Shown one piece after another: positions 58,819 to 64,000 of a stretch of 64,000 bases of DNA. Both the position numbers and the translations under genes were made by a program. The DNA comes from Pseudomonas alloputida. Its GTDB lineage: Bacteria; Pseudomonadota; Gammaproteobacteria; Pseudomonadales; Pseudomonadaceae. The notes beneath the pieces are model-generated. The model searched no databases, was not told the origin of the DNA, and saw only the letters and a list, made by a program, of their open reading frames with translations. Location: the NCBI RefSeq assembly GCF_021283545.2, contig NZ_CP128540.1, forward strand, positions 1,523,501 through 1,587,500. Reading direction: 5' to 3'. Within the stretch, counting starts at the first letter, position 1. Every line of letters starts with the position of its first letter.

Positions 58819-60063
58819 TTAGAACTTGGCTTCCAGGTCTACCTGCAGGGTGTCGACGTCAGCATTGCTGTTCGGCAGCTGCGACAGGTCGGTCTTGGCC
58901 ATCAGGTAGGCAGCACCCAGGGAGAAGTTCTTGTCGATCTCGTAACCGACCTTGAACTTGTGACCGCGCGAACCGGTGTAGCCGTTGCCGAAGTCCGAAT
59001 CGGTGAACAGGCTGACCACCGCGTTACGCTGCACATCGCGGTAGTTGTAGTCCAGGCTCCAGGCACCCATTTTGGTTTTCAGGCCAGCCAGCCAGGCCTG
59101 ATCTTCGCCGTCGGTGCTGTCGGTGTTCTTCACGTACTGGCCATAGGCCGACAACGGAATGGCCAAGCCAGTGAAGTCGATCTGGCCAAAGCCTTCCACC
59201 AGATTGAACTCGTTGGTGGTGTTGCCGAACGACTGCAGGATGGCTGCTTCCTTGTCGTTGTCGTAACCATAGATGCTGGCACCCACGGTGAGCTTGAGCA
59301 CGTCGGCCGGCGCGAACTTGGCGCCCAACTGGCCGTGGTAGACCTGCGCATCGTGCTTGTACTGGACGCCGTCACCATCGACGTTGTCCTTCAGGGTGTA
59401 CTGACCGGCGCTGGCAAAGACTTCGGCCCCGCCCAGGTCAGCCTTGTAAGTGGCCGCCACACCTTCCGGGTTGATGTCGCTATCCCAGATGATGTCGCCC
59501 ATGCTCACCCAAGGCTGTTGCATCTTGCCGCCAATCAGGTGCAGGTTAGGCACTGCAGTCGGGTGCCAGTCGAGGTAGGCCAGGTCGACCCACAGCGACT
59601 TCTTGTCGAAGTAGTTGTCGAAGCTCTGGTTGGTCGAACGTCGGTCAGCGCTGCTGCCAGTGGCGATACGGACCCCAGCGTCGACCTGCGGGTTGATCTC
59701 GCTGTAGAAGCCGACACGGGCACGTACTCGCTGGCGGTCCTGGTTGCCGCTGCTGCTGTTCGGATCGTCGACGTTGACGTCTTCGTAACGCAGGCGCACG
59801 TCACCCTTGATCTGGGTCTTGGCGGCCCATGCCACTTTTTGTTCAAAGGAGCTCATACGTTCGGACTGAGCTTTCTGGTCGGCCTTTTCCTTGGTTTCTT
59901 TTGCCAGGTCGCCCTGCAGTTCGTTGTACTGCGCCTGGTTGATCGAGCCATTGGCGCGGAGCATTTCGAGCAGCTTGGCGTCGACAGCAGCACTGGCCGG
60001 GGCACTCAGGGCCAGCATCATGCCGGTGAGGCTTACTCCGGTAAGTGTGGAAACAAGACGCAT
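58819..60063 (-). CDS. Outer-membrane porin (putative, OprP/porin-like family)
   Basis: The 414-residue protein has a signal peptide (MRLVSTLTGVSLTGMMLALSAPASA, cleavage about 25/26), an N-terminal coiled-coil-like segment (ELQGDLAKETKEKADQKAQSERMSSFEQKV) and then a beta-barrel with alternating strands, ending in the terminal aromatic F (DTLQVDLEAKF). The layout matches Pseudomonas putative porins of unknown specificity. It probably forms a trimer in the outer membrane. It has its own terminator, and a divergent gene lies 262 bp upstream. Confidence 0.85.
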   Translation of the reverse strand: MRLVSTLTGVSLTGMMLALSAPASAAVDAKLLEMLRANGSINQAQYNELQGDLAKETKEKADQKAQSERMSSFEQKVAWAAKTQIKGDVRLRYEDVNVDDPNSSSGNQDRQRVRARVGFYSEINPQVDAGVRIATGSSADRRSTNQSFDNYFDKKSLWVDLAYLDWHPTAVPNLHLIGGKMQQPWVSMGDIIWDSDINPEGVAATYKADLGGAEVFASAGQYTLKDNVDGDGVQYKHDAQVYHGQLGAKFAPADVLKLTVGASIYGYDNDKEAAILQSFGNTTNEFNLVEGFGQIDFTGLAIPLSAYGQYVKNTDSTDGEDQAWLAGLKTKMGAWSLDYNYRDVQRNAVVSLFTDSDFGNGYTGSRGHKFKVGYEIDKNFSLGAAYLMAKTDLSQLPNSNADVDTLQVDLEAKF

Positions 60064-60325
60064 AAGGTTCTCCCTACTGAAAAAAATGGGGGAGGCTCAA
60101 GCGCCTGCCCCTGCGTTGGCATGTCTTCGGAAAGGGCCTGAATAGACAGGTTCTAGGGTTCCGGAAAACAGGCGCAAGTATTGCGGGGGCCAATGACAGA
60201 TTAATGTCTGATTAGTGGCACTGTTGTTAAGTAATTGAGTATTGAAGGACCCACCCGGCGTTCGTCATTTGAGCGACGGGCCTTCCTTGGGGATACTGAC
60301 GGTCTTCAGACAGCGAGCCGAAAAC

Positions 60326-61453
60326 GTGACCAGCCTGTACAGCCTTGCCCACCTGCGTGATCTTTCGACGGCCACCTGGGATGCCCTTGTGCCAGCCGGC
60401 CAACCCTTCCTGCGCCATGCTTTTCTCAGTGCAATGGAGGACAGCGGCAGCGTGGCGCGCAACACGGGCTGGGCCGCCGAGCACCTGGTGCTGGAGCGTG
60501 ACGGACAGGTACGGGCGCTGTTGCCCGCGTACCGCAAGTGGCACTCGTTTGGCGAGTATGTGTTCGATCATGGTTGGGCCGATGCTTGTGAGCGGGCCGG
60601 TATCGCCTACTACCCAAAACTGCTTGGCGCTGTGCCGTTCAGCCCGGTCAGCGGCCCACGGCTGCTGACGGCCGATCCGGCTGACGGTTTGTTGATGCTG
60701 CAGGCCCTGCCGGAGTATCTGGGCAAGGGTGGGCTTTCCGGAGCGCACATCAACTTCACCGACCCGGCGCTGGACGCGCAGTTGGCGGGCCTGCCTGGGT
60801 GGATGGAACGCCTGGGCTGCCAGTTTCACTGGCAAAACCGGGGGTATCGCGACTTCCAGGACTTTCTCGACAGCCTCAGCTCGCGCAAGCGCAAGCAGAT
60901 GCGCAAGGAGCGCGAGCAGGTGGCGGGGCAGGGTATCGACTTCCGCTGGTACCGCGGTGATGAACTGGACGAGGCACAGTGGGATTTCGTCTTTCTATGC
61001 TATGCCAACACCTATGCGGTGCGTCGTCGTGCCCCCTACCTGACGCGCGAATTTTTCAGTCTGCTGGCCGAGCGCATGCCCGAGGCGGTGCGCGTGGTGA
61101 TGGCCCGCCAGGGTGGGCGTGATGTGGCCATGGCCTTGAGCCTGGTGGGCGGCGACAGCCTGTTTGGCCGCTACTGGGGCTGCCTGGATGAGTTCGACCG
61201 GCTGCATTTCGAGACGTGTTTCTACCAGGGCATGGACTTTGCCATTGCCGAGGGTTACCAGCGTTTCGATGCCGGGGCACAGGGCGAGCACAAGTTGATA
61301 CGCGGGTTCGAGCCGGTGTTGACGCGGTCGTGGCATTACCTGCTGCACCCGGGGTTGCGGCGGGCGGTGGAGGATTTTCTGCTGCAGGAACGGGAAGGGG
61401 TCAAGGGGTATGCCGAAGAGGCGCGGGGGATGTTGCCCTACCGCCGGGACTGA
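60326..61453 (+). CDS. FemAB/GNAT-like protein (DUF482 family)
   Basis: The 375-residue protein has the DUF482/peptidogalycan-type GNAT pattern: WDALVPAGQPFLRHAFLSAMEDSGSVARNTGWAAEHLVLERDG at the start, then SGPRLLT, GYRDFQDFLDSLSSRKRKQMRKEREQV, and a C-terminal GRYWGCLDEFDRLHFETCFYQGMDFAIAEGYQRFDAGAQGEHKLIRGFEPV. It may transfer an acyl or aminoacyl group, but substrate is unknown. The GTG start at 60326 (encoding VTSLYSLAHL) is chosen; the frame extends to a TTG at 60242 without a good N-terminus. Confidence 0.87.
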   Translation: MTSLYSLAHLRDLSTATWDALVPAGQPFLRHAFLSAMEDSGSVARNTGWAAEHLVLERDGQVRALLPAYRKWHSFGEYVFDHGWADACERAGIAYYPKLLGAVPFSPVSGPRLLTADPADGLLMLQALPEYLGKGGLSGAHINFTDPALDAQLAGLPGWMERLGCQFHWQNRGYRDFQDFLDSLSSRKRKQMRKEREQVAGQGIDFRWYRGDELDEAQWDFVFLCYANTYAVRRRAPYLTREFFSLLAERMPEAVRVVMARQGGRDVAMALSLVGGDSLFGRYWGCLDEFDRLHFETCFYQGMDFAIAEGYQRFDAGAQGEHKLIRGFEPVLTRSWHYLLHPGLRRAVEDFLLQEREGVKGYAEEARGMLPYRRD

Positions 61454-61471
61454 GAGATCTGTGTTGCCTGT

Positions 61472-61550
61472 GCCGGCCTTTTCGCGGGTAAACCCGCTCC
61501 TACAACGATAGCGAACCTGTGTAGGAGCGGGTTTACCCGCGAAAAGGCCG
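61472..61550. repeat. Inverted REP pair
   Basis: CCGGCCTTTTCGCGGGTAAA (from 61472) and GTAGGAGCGGGTTTACCCGC (from 61521) with CGAAAAGGCC face each other. It separates the FemAB-like gene from the convergent ABC transporter gene, whose stop is 9 bp away. Confidence 0.9.
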
Positions 61551-61558
61551 CGCAGGTG

Positions 61559-63391
61559 TCAATCGACCCCGACAAAACCTCCGGTCTGGTGGTGCCACAA
61601 CCGGGCATACAGCCCTTGCTGCTCCAGCAACTCACTGTGGCTGCCACTCTCGACAATTCGCCCCTTGTCCAGCACCACCAGCCGGTCCATACGGGCAATG
61701 GTGGAAAGCCGGTGGGCAATGGCGATTACCGTCTTGCCCTGCATCAGCGTCTCCAGGCTTTCCTGGATCGCCGCTTCCACTTCCGAATCCAGCGCCGAGG
61801 TGGCCTCGTCCATGATCAGGATCGGCGCATTCTTCAACAGGACCCGTGCAATGGCGATACGCTGACGCTGGCCACCCGACAGCTTGACCCCGCGTTCGCC
61901 CACATGGGCATCGAAACCGGTGCGGCCCTGGGCATCCGAAAGCTGTGGGATGAACTCGTCAGCCCGCGCGCGGCGCACAGCTTCATGCAGTTCTGCATCG
62001 CTGGCACCGGGGCGGCCGTACAGCAGGTTTTCGCGAATCGAACGGTGCAGCAGCGAGGTATCCTGGGTGATCATGCCGATCTGTGCACGCAGGCTGGCCT
62101 GGCTCACCTTGGCAATGTCCTGGCCGTCGATGAGGATGCGCCCACCCTGCACGTCGTACAGACGCAACAGCAGGTTGACCAGAGTCGACTTGCCTGCCCC
62201 GGACGGGCCGATCAAACCGATTTTCTCACCCGGGCGGATGTCCAGGTTGAGCCCTTCTATGACATTGGTGGCCTTGCCGTAATGGAAGTCGACGTCAACG
62301 AAACGCACCGCGCCGCGGCTGACCTTCAGGGCCGGCGCATTGGGCGGGTCGGTGACGGTGACCGGCTGGGCGATGGTCTGCAGGCCGTCCTGCACCATGC
62401 CGATGTTCTCGAAGATGCCGTTGACCACCCACATGATCCAGCCCGACATGTTGACGATGCGGATCACCAGGCCAGTGGCCAGGGCGATGGCACCCACGGT
62501 GATCAGCGATTGGCTCCACAGCCACAGGGCAAGGCCGGTGGTGGCGACCACCAGCAGGCCATTGAGGGTGGTGATGACCACGTCCATGCTGGTGATCACC
62601 CGGGAGGCCAGCTGGGTTTTCTCGGTCTGCTCGCGGATTGCCTCACGCGCATACTGCTGTTCGTAGTCGGTATGGGCGAACAGCTTCAGCGTTGCGATGT
62701 TGGTGTAGCCGTCGACGATACGCCCCATCAGCTTGGAACGTGCGTCCGAAGACACCACCGAGCGCTCCTTGACCCGTGGCACGAAGTAGAACAGCGCTGC
62801 AATGTAGCTGACGATCCACGCCAGCAGCGGCAGCATCAGGCGCCAGTCGGCCTCGGCGAACAGCACCAGCGAGGTGATGGCGTAGATCAGCACATGCCAT
62901 AGCGCGTCCACCGCCTGCACGGCGGAATCGCGCAGCGAATTGCCGGTCTGCATGATGCGCTGGGCAATACGCCCGGCGAAGTCGCTCTGAAAGAAGTTCA
63001 GGCTCTGCTTGAGCACATAGGTATGGTTTTGCCAGCGGATCAGGCTGGTCATGCCGGGGTTGATAGTCTGGTGCACCAGCAGGTCGTGCAGGCCGAAGAA
63101 CAATGGCCGCAGCAGCAGAATCACCACCAGCATCCAGATCAGCTCGCCGCTGTGCTCGCTAAAGAAGTTGGCATTGGGCGTACCCTGGGCCAGGTCGATG
63201 ATCCGGCTGAGGTAGCTGAACATCGCCACCTCGATCAGCGAGGCGACCAGGCCGACCACCAGCAGGGCCACGAAGCTGGGCCACACCTGGCGCAGGTAAT
63301 ACAGGTAGAACGGCCACACCGTGCTCGGGGGGGCTTCGCTCGGTGCCTCGCGGAAAATATTGATCAGTCTTTCGAAACGGCGGTACAGCAT
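61559..63391 (-). CDS. ABC exporter, fused permease and ATPase
   Basis: The 610-residue half transporter has an N-terminal six-helix domain (LYYLRQVWPSFVALLVVGLVASLIEVAMFSYLS at the start) and an ATP-binding domain with Walker A GPSGAGKST, Q-loop GMITQDTSLLHRSI, signature LSGGQRQRIAIARVLL, Walker B ILIMDEATSALDSE and H-loop AIAHRLST. It works as a homodimer, exporting lipids or drugs; the cargo is unknown. The start at 63391 (MLYRRFERL) is chosen over ATG 63403. Its start is 62 bp downstream of the ppiA stop codon on the same strand. Confidence 0.9.
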   Translation of the reverse strand: MLYRRFERLINIFREAPSEAPPSTVWPFYLYYLRQVWPSFVALLVVGLVASLIEVAMFSYLSRIIDLAQGTPNANFFSEHSGELIWMLVVILLLRPLFFGLHDLLVHQTINPGMTSLIRWQNHTYVLKQSLNFFQSDFAGRIAQRIMQTGNSLRDSAVQAVDALWHVLIYAITSLVLFAEADWRLMLPLLAWIVSYIAALFYFVPRVKERSVVSSDARSKLMGRIVDGYTNIATLKLFAHTDYEQQYAREAIREQTEKTQLASRVITSMDVVITTLNGLLVVATTGLALWLWSQSLITVGAIALATGLVIRIVNMSGWIMWVVNGIFENIGMVQDGLQTIAQPVTVTDPPNAPALKVSRGAVRFVDVDFHYGKATNVIEGLNLDIRPGEKIGLIGPSGAGKSTLVNLLLRLYDVQGGRILIDGQDIAKVSQASLRAQIGMITQDTSLLHRSIRENLLYGRPGASDAELHEAVRRARADEFIPQLSDAQGRTGFDAHVGERGVKLSGGQRQRIAIARVLLKNAPILIMDEATSALDSEVEAAIQESLETLMQGKTVIAIAHRLSTIARMDRLVVLDKGRIVESGSHSELLEQQGLYARLWHHQTGGFVGVD

Positions 63392-63453
63392 GGGCGACAA
63401 CACTCCTGTTCGTCCGACCCTCAGGCGGTTTCACATCCCTGTGAAGCCTGCAG

Positions 63454-64000
63454 TCAGTCGATACGTTTGGCGGACTTGATATAGACCGGATCGGCCGGTA
63501 CGTCGCGCATGCCTTTTTTGATGGTGGTCGGCGAGTTGACGATCTGATCGACCACTTCCATGCCTTTGGTCACCTTGCCGAACACGGCATAACCGGCGTC
63601 GCGGCCTGGGTTGAGGAAGTCGTTGTCGGCGACGTTGATGAAGAATTGGCTGGTGGCCGAGTTCGGGTTGGACGTGCGTGCCATCGACAGGGTGCCGCGG
63701 GTGTTCTGCAGGCCGTTGCTGGCCTCGTTCTTGATCGGGTCGTTGGTGTTCTTCTGCACCATCTGGTCAGTGAAACCGCCGCCCTGGACCATGAACCCCG
63801 GGATCACGCGGTGGAAGATGGTGTTGTTGTAGAAGCCGCTGTCCACGTACTGCAGGAAGTTCTTGGTACTGAGCGGTGCCTTCTCGGCGTTCAGCTCGAT
63901 TTCGACCTGGCCGAAGCTGGTGTCCAGCAGGACGTGCGGGGTCTTGTCGGAAGCCATGACACTGGTGGCGAAGGCGACCGAGCAGGCGGTGAGCAGGAGT
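63454..64000 (-). CDS. ppiA: Periplasmic peptidyl-prolyl isomerase A (partial at right edge)
   Basis: This cyclophilin-type PPIase has [46 protein letters not shown] and [18 protein letters not shown], with the active-site Arg, Phe, Gln and Phe. The frame continues beyond the ATG at 63957 toward the window edge as [19 protein letters not shown], a signal peptide tail cleaved near SVMA/SDK, so the true start is outside the window and the protein is PpiA rather than cytoplasmic PpiB. It catalyses cis-trans proline isomerisation in the periplasm. Confidence 0.92.
   Translation of the reverse strand, partial: LLLTACSVAFATSVMASDKTPHVLLDTSFGQVEIELNAEKAPLSTKNFLQYVDSGFYNNTIFHRVIPGFMVQGGGFTDQMVQKNTNDPIKNEASNGLQNTRGTLSMARTSNPNSATSQFFINVADNDFLNPGRDAGYAVFGKVTKGMEVVDQIVNSPTTIKKGMRDVPADPVYIKSAKRID

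Noticed and set aside
6935..61550. Repeated 30-40 bp elements considered as a CRISPR array
   Set aside because: Copies are isolated or in inverted pairs between genes, not direct repeats with regular spacers; they are REPs.

Overview
The window is chromosomal DNA of a Pseudomonas, almost certainly of the P. putida group. The evidence is high-GC coding with dense, mostly single-gene or short-operon layout; many copies of the P. putida REP element (core GCGGGTTTACCCGCGAAGAG) singly or as inverted pairs between genes; and gene neighbourhoods typical of the genus (phaJ1-hydrolase-fadD2-fadD1, puuA/puuB-like genes, hrpA, a C8-type KAS III). About 60 genes are supported. No rRNA, tRNA, CRISPR array, prophage or plasmid genes were seen.

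Layout. 1-7.0 kb is a molybdoenzyme locus: a LysR regulator (cut by the left edge), divergent moaB, an IS110-family insertion sequence inside the REP that follows moaB, a bestrophin-like membrane protein, moaA, and a YdeP-type formate dehydrogenase-like oxidoreductase. 7.0-21.6 kb is housekeeping and small conserved genes: an Lrp regulator with a divergent PLP gamma-lyase-type enzyme, an EptA-like phosphoethanolamine transferase, rnd-ycgL-reductase, nitroreductase, ycgN, an M61-like exported protein, an RNA methyltransferase, an HNH protein, oligopeptidase B, and a YafJ-type amidotransferase. 21.7-26.4 kb is a 5-oxoprolinase locus (LysR, MFS transporter, pxpA-pxpB-pxpC). 26.4-33.3 kb holds a VWA/MoxR pair, a DUF748 protein, cysK, an LpxO-like lipid A hydroxylase and a DMT exporter. 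33.3-41.3 kb holds DUF4265, a second DMT exporter, aceK, a DUF6279 lipoprotein, a CvfB-like RNA-binding protein, CsbD, a YihY membrane protein, a peptide deformylase and a GNAT enzyme. 41.5-44.5 kb holds a DUF2790 gene and an ECF42-type sigma factor operon with its DGPF/YCII partner. 44.6-58.6 kb is dominated by fatty-acid metabolism: phaJ1, a monoacylglycerol-lipase-like hydrolase, fadD2 and fadD1, then puuB/puuA-like polyamine genes, hrpA, and a KAS III of the kind that primes fatty acid synthesis from octanoyl-CoA. 58.8-64 kb has a porin, a FemAB/GNAT-like protein, an ABC exporter and the periplasmic prolyl isomerase PpiA (cut by the right edge).

The most interesting object is the IS110 element at 1085-2400. 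Removing it restores a perfect REP, split at an AG (CT on the transposase strand) dinucleotide present at both ends. The 205-nt leader of the transposase folds on paper into a target-binding loop like that of IS110 bridge RNAs. Its two guide strands pair with the two halves of the interrupted REP: 8 nt with one U.G on the left, 7 nt on the right, both including the core dinucleotide. Joining the two ends of the element would also create a promoter (TTGCCT-17 bp-TATGGT) positioned to transcribe that RNA. This is an RNA-guided, REP-targeting transposon readable from sequence alone.

Two regulatory circuits can also be proposed. A dyad shared between the lysR-moaB gap and the oxidoreductase promoter (16 of 19 positions identical) is a likely LysR operator. 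A TGTCGA-17-CGAC element upstream of the ECF42 operon looks like a self-recognised sigma promoter. All assignments come from reading the sequence; no database search was run.
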